A stretch of DNA of 52,695 nt from Candidatus Heimdallarchaeota archaeon (GCA_019056785.1 DXJV01000091.1:1-52695), one strand, 5' to 3'; positions 17,961 to 26,667 are shown, counted from the stretch's first letter. A program made the numbers and translations. The notes: generated by a model not told the origin, from the sequence alone.

Positions 17961-19442
17961 TTACTGTTCCTTAGTGAAAAAGGCAAGATTTACTGAAATT
18001 TTATTGCTCATACCATAAGCTTCTTTCTTAACTAAGCCTTTAACTACCAGACGATTTACACAGCGAGAAATGGTTGATTTCGATAATTGTGTTCGACGGC
18101 AGATTTCTGCTTGACTTATTCCATTACTTTTGCATATTTCTTCAAAAATAAGAAATTCTTTTCGAGTGAGAATTTCTCTCCATTTCGAGAGGTCAATTTC
18201 CTCCAAAGTTCTTGTGGTGTTCTCTGGCTTTGCCTGTTCCTTGCTCTTTATCTTAGAAGTTTTACTTGCAATCTTTCCTTTTTTAGTTAAAATAGTTAGA
18301 GTGATTATTGCTGCCATTAAAATAAATGTCCCGAATGTTATAAGAAGAAGGACTTTTACATCAAATTGCGGGACGATCTGCCCTGTCACTTTAATTGTAA
18401 CAGGATCAGCATTTAAAGTACTTTGGAGGGTTATATTACCTTTGATTTCGCCGATTGTTTTCGGATGAATGACTGCTTTGAAGTAAAGCTGTTCTCCAAC
18501 GGCAAGAGACCAATGACTGATATTCAATTCGATCCAGTCGGGGGCAGAAATGCTTCCTTCGAGAAAAGAATTTTCATTATTTACTATTTGAAACACTTGC
18601 TCAATCACCATATTTCGACGTATTGTCCCCAAAGACCATGTTGACGGTGTAATAATTAAGTTATCTAAAGTAATTGGTGCGGAAAAATCAATTTTTACAG
18701 AAAAACTCAGTCTGTTCACCTCAAACCACGAAAGAATTAAACGGTCGCCTATCGAAGAGATCACATGTGGTTTTGGCATAGAATTAATAAGTGAAAGCCC
18801 CTTATCAAAAATCACTCTTGCTTTTTGAGAACCTATGCGCCTTAACCAATCGACTCCTAATTCATAATAAAACAGTGTATCTACCTGTGTTGTTTCCTGA
18901 ATGAAATTGATGCGAACATTTCGACTGAATCCTATGGGGATGGGTTTTGTAAGTGCGAATTGAATTTTTGTGCTTCCATTCAAGTCTATTTCTGTATGTT
19001 GAAGAGTATAATTATTTGCTTCGATAATTGTCACCTCTCGAACCGCTCCTGCAACAATAATTGACTCGAGGGTAGTGTTCTCACTTTCTCGCTCTTCCTT
19101 AGAAGTGAAAAGGGAATTATTCGTAGTATTTGTTCCAACAAATTCGATATTTATTTGGATATGAGCTGTTTTTCGATGAAGAAAACAAATAATTTCTCCT
19201 GTGGAAATATCATTCTGGTTTTCAATTCGAGAATCATTAGAAGCCAATACTGGTCTAAATGACTGAGAGAAGAGATTCTCATGTTTTTGATAAGGAGAGG
19301 AAGAAAGATATGGTTCAATACTAGCTTGGGAATTTCCCATCTGAAAAGCATTCTGATAATTAAGGGTAGAGAATAATGATGTAAAAAGAAACACCCCAAG
19401 TAAGAATACGGCGGGCATCCATAGCAATCGTCGTTGACTCAT
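17961..19442 (-). CDS. Membrane-anchored winged-helix transcription regulator with extracellular domain
   Basis: The ATG at 19442 is preferred (GGAG eight bases upstream); an ATG at 19466 would add eight residues. The 493-residue product has a signal helix (LLWMPAVFLLGVFLFTSLF), an extracellular beta-rich region of about 330 residues ending in an Ig-like fold (VFQIVNNENSFLEGSISAPDWIEL), one transmembrane helix (VLLLITFGTFILMAAIITLTIL), then a basic linker and a C-terminal winged helix. That helix (KEFLIFEEICKSNGISQAEICRRTQLSKSTISRCVNRL) is MarR/TrmB-like, with a clear recognition helix. Similar membrane-tethered HTH proteins occur in other archaea. It would sense outside and act on DNA at the membrane; target genes are unknown. 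Confidence 0.8.
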   Translation of the reverse strand: MSQRRLLWMPAVFLLGVFLFTSLFSTLNYQNAFQMGNSQASIEPYLSSSPYQKHENLFSQSFRPVLASNDSRIENQNDISTGEIICFLHRKTAHIQINIEFVGTNTTNNSLFTSKEERESENTTLESIIVAGAVREVTIIEANNYTLQHTEIDLNGSTKIQFALTKPIPIGFSRNVRINFIQETTQVDTLFYYELGVDWLRRIGSQKARVIFDKGLSLINSMPKPHVISSIGDRLILSWFEVNRLSFSVKIDFSAPITLDNLIITPSTWSLGTIRRNMVIEQVFQIVNNENSFLEGSISAPDWIELNISHWSLAVGEQLYFKAVIHPKTIGEIKGNITLQSTLNADPVTIKVTGQIVPQFDVKVLLLITFGTFILMAAIITLTILTKKGKIASKTSKIKSKEQAKPENTTRTLEEIDLSKWREILTRKEFLIFEEICKSNGISQAEICRRTQLSKSTISRCVNRLVVKGLVKKEAYGMSNKISVNLAFFTKEQ

Positions 19443-19615
19443 AGTTTTTTCTCCATGTCGTGACATTTAAATAAACAATCACAAATATTTATTATAATTT
19501 GTCAAGTTCTTGCTTACTTGATAAATTCTGTAGATAAAAGATAAGAGTTGAACTGCAGTCATCTTGACTTACAGTTCAACCTTATTTATGCTTGTTTTTG
19601 GGAAAGGTTGTAGGA

Positions 19616-20755
19616 TTAACTGTCAGTGAGGATCTCAAAGTAAGTTACTTCGCCGGTTGCATCATTTATCTCCACGAATGCAGAATTCATCCAGTTATTG
19701 TTGTCCCAGAAATTAACATACCAGTTGCCTGTAAAGGGATCAAACCAAACTGACGTTTCATAACTTGTTAAGCTTGCTAAGAATGTTTGAATCTCCGGGA
19801 TTGCTTCTGCTATGGCTAAAACTTCCTCTGCCGTTAAAGTTGGTTCCAAGGTTTGTTCGATTGCTAACACTTCACCTGTGGTGTCATCAATAGTTACTCC
19901 GAGCCATTTGCACCAATAAGAGTCGTTGTCCCAGGCCCAAAAGTCGACGTACCAAAGGCTTTCATTTACACCAAAGAAGACATCAAATGAGTCATCAAAG
20001 ATTTCAGTAAAGTTTTCAAGATCAATCGACTCGTCCCAATAAGTTGAGCTCATATAAGTGACCGTCATTTCGTAATCGGGGTTCTCTGCAATCCAGGCTT
20101 GGACTTCCGGCAACGCTTCTACAATGGCGACTATCTCGTCTTTTGTATGTGTTGCACCAGCATATGGATAATAGATATCATAATAGTCTACTGAACCATC
20201 TTTATCGGAAATAACTACCCATGCCCAGCTTTCAGACGCGTAGTAGTCTACAAACCAGTATTCATAGCCATCGAACCACACAAACGTTTCCATGTCTGTT
20301 TGCTCGTCCAACCAAGCAGCAATCTCTGGGATTGCACCGGCAATCGAGAGTATCTCACTTTCAGTATAGTTTGGTTCAACTTGTTCGAATACTTCGTAGT
20401 AAAGAACTTCACCTGTAGTGGCATCAATTTCTACGTAAGCATAGTTAAATCCGTAGTAAAAAGTATCGTCAAAATCAAATGACATCGTAATGAATTCGAC
20501 AACCCAAAAACTATCATAGAAGTAAGCATCGATAGTGGTATTTGGGTGATTTTCCAGAAATGTTGCCACCTCAGGAATGGCGCTGGCAATGGCAATTGCT
20601 TCTTGTTCATCGATCGTCTCTGCTGTAGTGTATCCATCTTGATCTTTAACCGTTAAAGTTCCTGCTAAAGATGCAGAACCAATTAAAAGAGAGCCAAAGA
20701 TAAGCATTCCGATGAGAAGTATTTTCCCTCGTTTTGATAGTAGCGTTTTTTTCAT
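19616..20755 (-). CDS. Secreted protein with four PepSY-like repeats
   Basis: This 379-residue protein starts at an ATG with GGAG eight bases upstream. An N-terminal signal peptide (ILLIGMLIFGSLLIGSASLAG) is followed by four repeats of about 80-90 residues. Each opens with a helix like T-x-x-E-(A/I)-x-x-IA-x-A-(I/L)PE-(V/I)-x-x-(F/W)L and ends with strands like WxVxFW...VEIDxxTGEV. This is the PepSY layout, seen elsewhere as single domains in protease propeptides and membrane sensors. The protein is strikingly acidic and rich in Trp, Tyr and Phe, with no C-terminal anchor. A role in binding or inhibiting surface proteases is only a guess. It is divergent from mevalonate kinase. Confidence 0.75.
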   Translation of the reverse strand: MKKTLLSKRGKILLIGMLIFGSLLIGSASLAGTLTVKDQDGYTTAETIDEQEAIAIASAIPEVATFLENHPNTTIDAYFYDSFWVVEFITMSFDFDDTFYYGFNYAYVEIDATTGEVLYYEVFEQVEPNYTESEILSIAGAIPEIAAWLDEQTDMETFVWFDGYEYWFVDYYASESWAWVVISDKDGSVDYYDIYYPYAGATHTKDEIVAIVEALPEVQAWIAENPDYEMTVTYMSSTYWDESIDLENFTEIFDDSFDVFFGVNESLWYVDFWAWDNDSYWCKWLGVTIDDTTGEVLAIEQTLEPTLTAEEVLAIAEAIPEIQTFLASLTSYETSVWFDPFTGNWYVNFWDNNNWMNSAFVEINDATGEVTYFEILTDS

Positions 20756-20835
20756 TGCTTCAACTCCAAGTTTCTATGTTTTGTACATTTGAATAGTAAC
20801 TATAATTCCCATGAAACAACCTAAAAACCTAGTGT

Positions 20836-20866
20836 TATAAAATGGTTCCATTTTTTTGAACCATAT
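20836..20866. promoter_or_regulatory. TATA-like element followed by an inverted repeat
   Basis: In the divergent intergenic region a TTATAAAA is followed by ATGGTTC (20842-20848), a nine-base T-rich loop and GAACCAT (20858-20864). The palindrome next to a TATA-like box could be an operator or a small hairpin. No further copy was noticed. Confidence 0.3.
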
Positions 20867-20982
20867 AGAAGAGTGAAAAATTATTAAGGAAAAGAAGTAT
20901 TAATCATTTGTTTTCTTTGCTTGTAAGGAAAATCTTTCGAAAAATAATCGCTTAGAGATAATAACGAGAAATTAACTTTTGG

Positions 20983-21942
20983 ATGGACATGAAAATGGTT
21001 AAAGTAATAAGTTCTGCCCCAGGAAAACTCATTCTTTTTGGTGAGCATGCAAGTAGCAGAGGAAAACCGGCGATCGTTTTTGCGGTGAATCAACGTTTAG
21101 AAGTGAAAATTTTCCCATGTCAAAAACACAAGATCTTGATTACGAGTGAAAATTTCAAAGTCTACAAAGAAGAATATCCTACTGCTAAACTAGATATTGT
21201 TACAAACATTCTTTCGACTTTCTTTAAAAAGTACAATATCGCCGAAAGGCCAATTGAAATCGAAATCTCCTCTACTATTAAACCTGGTTTCGGAAGTTCT
21301 GCTGCGCTTATTATTGCACTCTTTGATGCATTATTTACATATTTCAACTGCCATCCCTCAAAATTAGAATTTCTACAAATCTGCATCGAGTTTAATCAGT
21401 CTTTGAAAGGTTACGGGAGTGGTTTGGATATTGCATGTGCCCTTTACGGTGGTATGATCAAATTTCAGCAGGGACGAAAACCGGAACCTTTGCCCTTCGA
21501 GCAGCTTAATTTTTTAGTTGGTTCTACAGGGTTTAAAGCGCCCAGTGGACCCATAATAAAAGCAGTCCGTGAATTAGAAGTAAAGGATCCCATTATCACC
21601 GGGAAAATTTTCACACGAATAGGAGAGCTTGTTAGTTTAGGGGAGGACGCAATTTTAAAGAATAACCAAAGATTATTGGGAGAATTGATGAATGAAAATC
21701 ACAAGCTCCTCCAAAAGTTAGGAGTTAGTTCCCCAATTCTCGATCAAATGGTGAATGCTGCACGAAAGGCAGGGGCTCTTGGTGCTAAACTTTCAGGGGC
21801 GGGGAAAGGAGATAATATACTTGCTTTGGTTCCAAACGAAAGAGTGGGAGAAGTTATCCAGGCATTAAATGCCACAAAAGGTTCTGCACTTCCAGAAGTA
21901 ATTATTGAACCAGAAGGATTAAAAACAGAAAAAATTGAGTGA
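20983..21942 (+). CDS. mvk: Mevalonate kinase (GHMP kinase)
   Basis: A 319-residue GHMP kinase that should phosphorylate mevalonate to mevalonate 5-phosphate with ATP. Motif 1 is SSAPGKLILFGEHASSRGKPAI near residue 10, motif 2 is KPGFGSSAALIIALFDAL near 103 (phosphate loop), and motif 3 is GALGAKLSGAGKGDNILALV near 268. The 'APGKxILFGEHA' opening is characteristic of mevalonate kinases rather than homoserine or galactokinases. ATGs at 20989 and 20995 are alternative starts, the last giving MVKVISSAPGK. Together with the decarboxylase at 16942 this gives two steps of isoprenoid (archaeal lipid) synthesis in the window. Confidence 0.9.
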   Translation: MDMKMVKVISSAPGKLILFGEHASSRGKPAIVFAVNQRLEVKIFPCQKHKILITSENFKVYKEEYPTAKLDIVTNILSTFFKKYNIAERPIEIEISSTIKPGFGSSAALIIALFDALFTYFNCHPSKLEFLQICIEFNQSLKGYGSGLDIACALYGGMIKFQQGRKPEPLPFEQLNFLVGSTGFKAPSGPIIKAVRELEVKDPIITGKIFTRIGELVSLGEDAILKNNQRLLGELMNENHKLLQKLGVSSPILDQMVNAARKAGALGAKLSGAGKGDNILALVPNERVGEVIQALNATKGSALPEVIIEPEGLKTEKIE

Positions 21943-21965
21943 AAAAAATTCTTGAAAGAAATTGT

Positions 21966-22316
21966 CTAAGCAAGCCATTTCTCTCGAGGACGTCTTTCGG
22001 GTATACCCTCTGGCATTTTTCCTGATTTATGAAATTCTTCTGAAGTATATAACCCACAATAGCAATGGCCAAATTCTTCAAGGTCGGGTTTACAATAGTC
22101 GCATGGGCAGATAACATCTGCATCTTTTTCGCGGATACCTTCATGCATTCTACAAGGGCACGCAAAATATTCATATCGATTATAATTTGTCTGCAAACCT
22201 TCTATCAACATTTCTAAAAAATCCTCATCCGGGTGGAGATACCAACCATTTTTCTTAGCAACCATCTCGATGAATTTTCTGACTTCTTCTTTTGTTTTTT
22301 GTTTCTTTTCTGTCAT
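21966..22316 (-). CDS. ftrB: Ferredoxin-thioredoxin reductase catalytic (beta) subunit-like protein
   Basis: This 116-residue protein carries the full FTR-beta cysteine pattern: ACPCRMHEG near residue 53, then ICPCDYC near 70, then HCYCGL near 84, i.e. CPC-x(n)-CPC-x(n)-CxC. In FTR these residues bind a [4Fe-4S] cluster and form the redox-active disulfide that passes electrons from ferredoxin to thioredoxin. The length is normal for the catalytic chain. No variable (alpha) subunit is nearby, as is usual outside oxygenic phototrophs. The next gene upstream on the same strand encodes a glutaredoxin-like protein and ends 21 bases before this start, a likely two-gene operon and a likely electron acceptor. 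Confidence 0.9.
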   Translation of the reverse strand: MTEKKQKTKEEVRKFIEMVAKKNGWYLHPDEDFLEMLIEGLQTNYNRYEYFACPCRMHEGIREKDADVICPCDYCKPDLEEFGHCYCGLYTSEEFHKSGKMPEGIPERRPREKWLA

Positions 22317-22337
22317 CTTTCTATTCCACCTTTTTAA

Positions 22338-22640
22338 TTATTGTAAGAATGCTTCCTCATATTTTGTTTCTGTGAACCCTACGAGAACTTTTTCACCACC
22401 ATCTATTACTGCGAATGGAAACCCAATTCGTTCTTCAAATTTTGCCATAAGGTCGCGCTTAACTTTTTGACGCAAATCATAAGATAATTGATCAACGTAA
22501 ATATATCTGAAAGTTATTTTATTGTTACGTAAGAATGCGAGTGCTCGACGGCAAAAACCGCATGTGGAGAGAGCATATATCCGGATATCGCACGGTTCTT
22601 TTTCACCTTCAACTTCTGCAAATTCTAAATTCTTATGCAT
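22338..22640 (-). CDS. Glutaredoxin/NrdH-like thiol oxidoreductase
   Basis: A 100-residue thioredoxin-fold protein with the active-site motif STCGFCRRA near residue 25, following the strand CDIRIYAL. The cis-proline region is visible as GFPFAVIDGG near 74. The motif CGFC is glutaredoxin/NrdH-like rather than the classical thioredoxin CGPC. It is the first gene of a short operon with the FTR-beta-like protein. The inferred role is to accept electrons from the ferredoxin-linked reductase and reduce protein disulfides. The ATG at 22640 is the only sensible start. Confidence 0.85.
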   Translation of the reverse strand: MHKNLEFAEVEGEKEPCDIRIYALSTCGFCRRALAFLRNNKITFRYIYVDQLSYDLRQKVKRDLMAKFEERIGFPFAVIDGGEKVLVGFTETKYEEAFLQ

Positions 22641-22738
22641 TGTTTTTCTAAAACCTCATTTTTTCTTGTTATTTTAAACAATATTTGGCCATCATTTAAA
22701 AGCTTTTGAAAAAAAAGCTAAAGTTCACAGCAAACTAA

Positions 22739-23245
22739 ATGGTAGTTTTTAATAGAAGCTTAAAAGAGCCAGTTGAAGAGAAAAAGCGAATTTTTAGAAA
22801 GATTAAACTATTTAAGGATAAACACTATACGTTAGCTATGGCAAAGAAACTTACCGTTCGCCATCTTGAAAGATGTGTTGGTTGCTTAAATTGTGTTATG
22901 GCTTGCGCTCGTGAGAGGTTTAATAAGCTTTCTATTGACCAGGCTGCTATTGCTGTAAAGGCAGCTGGACAAACTGCATATTATTCTATCATCGTCTGCC
23001 GTGGTTGTCAAGATCCTGTTTGCTTGCGAGCATGTCCAACAGGAGCGCTACGAAAGCGACCAGGCGGTGGTGTCATTCTCAATAAGGCTAAATGTGATGC
23101 ATGTGGTCTTTGTAAAGATGCGTGCATTCTTGGGGCAATCAAATTAGACCAGATAACTGGCATGCCTATCATTTGCATTCATTGTGGCCAATGTGTTGAC
23201 TTTTGTCCTCATGGGATATTGGTTATGGAGGAAGTTGAAGATTGA
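22739..23245 (+). CDS. Polyferredoxin electron-transfer subunit (4Fe-4S) of the AOR
   Basis: The longest form is 168 residues from the ATG at 22739; the ATG at 22838 (MAKKLTVRHLERCVGC) would give the more typical family N-terminus, and neither has a clear ribosome site. Cysteine clusters CVGCLNCVMAC, CRGCQDPVCLRAC, CDACGLCKDAC and CIHCGQCVDFC indicate four [4Fe-4S] clusters, as in the HycB/DMSO-reductase-type iron-sulfur subunits. Its stop overlaps the TTG start of the aldehyde ferredoxin oxidoreductase gene (TTGA), so the two are translationally coupled. It presumably receives electrons from the tungsten enzyme. Confidence 0.85.
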   Translation: MVVFNRSLKEPVEEKKRIFRKIKLFKDKHYTLAMAKKLTVRHLERCVGCLNCVMACARERFNKLSIDQAAIAVKAAGQTAYYSIIVCRGCQDPVCLRACPTGALRKRPGGGVILNKAKCDACGLCKDACILGAIKLDQITGMPIICIHCGQCVDFCPHGILVMEEVED

Positions 23246-24990
23246 AGATCGCTGATATTAATTTGACCACTCGTAAAGTCAAAATACTCGAGGATGAAAA
23301 GTACAATGCCTTTCTAGGTGGTGTAAGTCTTGCCACAGAGCTGTTTGTTAATAATTGCAAACCTGACATTGACCCCTTAGGAAAAGAGAATATTATTGTC
23401 TTTGCCAAAGGACCTCTTACTGCTGCTTTTCCCACAGCATCGAAAGCTGTAGCTCTGTTTAAATCCCCTGTGAGTAATGAGTTAGGCGAAAGTTATGCTG
23501 GTGGACGGATGGCTTCTGCAATGCGCTTTTCTGGGTATGATGCTCTTCTCATTCGCGGGAAAGCTTCTCATCCCGTTTATATTGCAATTCACGATGATAC
23601 TATTGCAATAAAGAATGCTGAATTACTCTGGAATCTCCGCAGTGTTTTCGTAGTTGGGCGTGTATTACGTGATGCTGAACCTCAAGGCCCCGGGCGGAGA
23701 AGTTTCATCCGTTCTGGCCGTGCGGGAGACCGGCTAATTCGATATGCGAATTTAAATGTTGATAATTACCGCCATTTTGGGCGATTAGGTTTGGGGGCTG
23801 TTTTTGGTTCAAAAAATCTAAAGGCACTTGTTATTGAAGGGACAAAAGATTTCAAATTTGCTGATATGAAAGCCTATAAAACTGCCTATCGAGAAGTATA
23901 TAACTATTTGACCCACAGCGATGTGATGGATAAGTATCATATTTTAGGAACGTCTGCTGGCATTCTGCCTATTAATGCAATGGGTGCTCTTCCGACAAGA
24001 AATTACAGCATAGGAACATTTGAAGCCGCAGAGCAAATTTCCGGTGAATATTATGCCGAAAATCTTCTTTTACGAAAAATCGCTTGTTCGCAATGCCCTG
24101 TTGGTTGTATCCATATTGCCTATCTTCGAATTCCCTATCGAAAAGAAGAGTATGATGTAGAAACAACTTTTGTGCCCTATGATTATGAACTAATTTATGC
24201 TCTGGGAACAAACCTGGGTGTTTCTGATGCTAAGGATGTTCTTCGTTTGATTGAACTTGCTGATCGTAATGGCGTAGATATTATCTCTCTTGGCGGAATT
24301 CTCGGTTGGGCTACAGATGCTTTTGCCAATGGCTTAATAACCATAAATGATACTTTGGGCGTTAAGTTTGAGTTTGGGGATGTCTCAAATTATTTAACAG
24401 CAATTAGTCTTATAATTCGTCGGGAAAACGAATTTTATCGCACACTGGGTGAAGGTCTGGATGCTTGCGTAGAAAAATATGGTGGAGCAGAGTATGCCAT
24501 CCGCATTGGTGGGCAAACACCAGCGGGGTATATGACCGGTCCGGCAAGTATCCTGGGGCACATCATTGGCCAACGGCATTCTCATCTCTGTAATGGTGGC
24601 TACAGTTATGATCAAAAAACTTTCGGGAAAAAAATAGGCTACAAGGAAATGGTTGATGCCCTTGTCACTGAAGAAAAATGGCGGCAGATACTGAACTCTC
24701 TTGTCATTTGTTTGTTTGCTCGAAAGGTCTTTACTATTGACCGGACTTTGAAAAGTTTGAGCTCTATTGGAATTGCTTTTACTAAAGAAGAGCTGTTAAC
24801 ACTTGCTAATGAAACCTATGAAAAGAAAAATGCTTGGAAAAAAGCCGCAGGACAAATTATCAGTCAAAAAAATCTTGCAAAAAAGATCTATTCGTTTAAA
24901 ACGCCGCATGGTTTTATTAAAAAGAATTTTCTCCAGAAAGCCATTGAATATTACTCGGAGCTTTCTGGAATTCCATACGAGGTAGGATAA
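23242..24990 (+). CDS. Tungsten-type aldehyde:ferredoxin oxidoreductase family protein
   Basis: The start is a TTG at 23242 overlapping the previous stop, with GGAGG at about 23228. The 582-residue product is typical of the AOR family, which oxidises aldehydes (or related carbonyls) at a tungsten-bispyranopterin site. The N-terminal domain has LGGVSLATELFVNNCKP and GKENIIVFAKGPLT. Pterin-binding regions include SYAGGRMASAMRFSGYDAL and RFGRLGLGAVFGSKNLKAL-like sequence near residue 190. The [4Fe-4S] ligands are CSQCPVGC near 282 and the Cys of VICLFARK near 490. The substrate class (AOR, FOR, GAPOR or other) cannot be told. The coupled ferredoxin gene supplies the electron acceptor. Confidence 0.9.
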   Translation: MKIADINLTTRKVKILEDEKYNAFLGGVSLATELFVNNCKPDIDPLGKENIIVFAKGPLTAAFPTASKAVALFKSPVSNELGESYAGGRMASAMRFSGYDALLIRGKASHPVYIAIHDDTIAIKNAELLWNLRSVFVVGRVLRDAEPQGPGRRSFIRSGRAGDRLIRYANLNVDNYRHFGRLGLGAVFGSKNLKALVIEGTKDFKFADMKAYKTAYREVYNYLTHSDVMDKYHILGTSAGILPINAMGALPTRNYSIGTFEAAEQISGEYYAENLLLRKIACSQCPVGCIHIAYLRIPYRKEEYDVETTFVPYDYELIYALGTNLGVSDAKDVLRLIELADRNGVDIISLGGILGWATDAFANGLITINDTLGVKFEFGDVSNYLTAISLIIRRENEFYRTLGEGLDACVEKYGGAEYAIRIGGQTPAGYMTGPASILGHIIGQRHSHLCNGGYSYDQKTFGKKIGYKEMVDALVTEEKWRQILNSLVICLFARKVFTIDRTLKSLSSIGIAFTKEELLTLANETYEKKNAWKKAAGQIISQKNLAKKIYSFKTPHGFIKKNFLQKAIEYYSELSGIPYEVG

Positions 24991-25027
24991 ATTTGGTGAG
25001 GAATCCTCGAGTTTTTTTCGCTGCCAG

Positions 25028-25927
25028 TTAGTCTTTCTCTAAAATCCAATTTGGATCGAATTCACCAACATAGCCATAGGCCAATAATTTTCGACCGGTG
25101 AAAAAGGCATTCAACACACCACTTTCTTGAATAATAATTTCTTTCTTTTGAGGGTTGTGCTCGAGTAAATATTGTTGTAATTCTTCTGCTGCTTCAGGCC
25201 AGCGAGAGTGTGCTATGAAGAAAGTTCTTACTTCCGGATGCATCTTTTCCAAGGCATTTCTCCCGAATTTTTTCATTTGTTTTAATATAAGTTTATCTTC
25301 CGCTCGGAGCTGGCCATAGATATGTATTTCATCCTCTTCAAAACCAACTACGGGTTTGAACTTGAAAATATCTGCGAAAAATTTCTTCGTCTTCGAAAGT
25401 CGTCCGGTTCGAACGAGATTGTCCAATTTGTTAATGATACCTGCGTATTGCACTTTTGGGAGCCAACTTTCAATTTTTCTTACTAGTTCTTCTTTTGACA
25501 TTCCATCAGCTGCTAATCTTGCAGCTTCAACCACTAAGGTGGCGATTCCTACACTATTTACACCTGTTTGATAGGTTGTAATATCTTTGTCTGTCATGTA
25601 TTGTTCAATAACCATTTTTGCTGTGTTATAAACTGCCGACATCTTTTGAGAAATGAACAAGCCGATCAATGAGTCGCCGATTTCCAGAGCTTTCTCAAAC
25701 GTTTGTTTAAAAATCCCGGGAGAGGGGATAGCAGTTGTTGGCACTTCTGTTTCGATTATCCGGTAAAATTCCTCCCAAGTTAATCCTTTTTCGATCCCCC
25801 TGTATTTATATGATTTCTCTTTGAAATTTATAAGTATTGGTAAGATTGTTATCTTGTATTTTTCCTCTAACTCAGGGGGGATATCTGCAGACGCATCGGT
25901 TACAATAGCTACATGTTGTTTAGTCAT
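25028..25927 (-). CDS. DegV family fatty-acid-binding protein
   Basis: The ATG at 25927 gives 299 residues; a TTG at 25942 is less likely. The DegV opening VAIVTDASADIPPELEEKYKITILPILINF is clear, followed by TTAIPSPGIFKQTFEKAL and the acyl-pocket region SQKMSAVYNTAKM. The C-terminal domain has TGRLSKTKKFFADIFKFKPVVGF, the conserved 'R-x-G-R-L' and 'KPV' segments. DegV proteins bind fatty acids and in bacteria present them to a fatty-acid kinase (FakA); no kinase lies nearby. In an archaeon the physiological ligand is uncertain. The gene converges on the AOR operon. Confidence 0.9.
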   Translation of the reverse strand: MTKQHVAIVTDASADIPPELEEKYKITILPILINFKEKSYKYRGIEKGLTWEEFYRIIETEVPTTAIPSPGIFKQTFEKALEIGDSLIGLFISQKMSAVYNTAKMVIEQYMTDKDITTYQTGVNSVGIATLVVEAARLAADGMSKEELVRKIESWLPKVQYAGIINKLDNLVRTGRLSKTKKFFADIFKFKPVVGFEEDEIHIYGQLRAEDKLILKQMKKFGRNALEKMHPEVRTFFIAHSRWPEAAEELQQYLLEHNPQKKEIIIQESGVLNAFFTGRKLLAYGYVGEFDPNWILEKD

Positions 25928-26042
25928 TATCAATAACACCAATTATTAATATGAGATATTTTTCTTTCTAACCTTTTTTAATCTTTATATAGTAAAATTC
26001 CGTTAAATTAAATAGAGAAAAAGTGTTAGAAAGTGCCCTGAA

Positions 26043-26591
26043 ATGCCTACAAATAATAGCGCTATTCGTAAACAATTGCTCAAAGCGAGAGAGATACTAT
26101 GGCAAGAGAAGCTTGAACTTTCGAAAAAATCCAACAAAGTGATTGCCTCTTTACAATTGAATGTTCCAGGCTGGCCAAAAACGACACAAAGAATTGAGAG
26201 AGTAAAAGACACTGTTATTACTAGTTTTTACAATTTTTTAGTGCAAAAAGGCATTGAGTCTACCTATACTTTCTTTTCCAACAATGTTTTTGGAACGGTT
26301 CCGTTCTTTCTTTTTGATTCACCTGCTGACAAAATAAAACAATTAGCTATAGACTTTGAAGAAAACTATCCAATTGGTCGCTTTATAGATATAGACATTT
26401 TGAACAAAAAGCAAGAATTCGTTGAACGCGAAAAAAAACGGCAGTGCTTTTTTTGTGGTAGGCTAGCAATTGATTGCATGCGAGAAAAAAGACATTCTAT
26501 TGAAGATTTGCGCCGGTATTTTGACGAAAAATTGAGTGATTTTTTAGCTGCCCAGCCTTTTAATTCTATGTCTTTTCATTTATTGGAATAA
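26043..26591 (+). CDS. citX: CitX-like holo-citrate-lyase (apo-ACP) synthase
   Basis: A 182-residue protein matching CitX end to end. The N-terminus KQLLKAREILWQEKLELS corresponds to the 'LLxxRExRxxxQ' helix. SLQLNVPGWPKT corresponds to the 'S(F/L)xxNxPGxxK' segment. YPIGRFIDIDILNKKQEFVERE matches the conserved (H/Y)P(L/I)GR-x-xDIDVL stretch. The zinc-like tail CFFCGRLAIDCMREKRH matches CLLC..A..C.R...H. CitX transfers 2'-(5''-phosphoribosyl)-3'-dephospho-CoA to the citrate lyase acyl carrier CitD. No citD, citE, citF or citG lies in the window, so the gene is isolated here. This enzyme is known mainly from bacteria, so transfer is plausible. Confidence 0.85.
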   Translation: MPTNNSAIRKQLLKAREILWQEKLELSKKSNKVIASLQLNVPGWPKTTQRIERVKDTVITSFYNFLVQKGIESTYTFFSNNVFGTVPFFLFDSPADKIKQLAIDFEENYPIGRFIDIDILNKKQEFVEREKKRQCFFCGRLAIDCMREKRHSIEDLRRYFDEKLSDFLAAQPFNSMSFHLLE

Positions 26592-26667
26592 CTTTTTTTT
26601 TCTTGAGAACCTTTTTCCTTTTCTAATTAATATAACAGCTGAAAGAAAAAGAAGGGAAGATTGACTT

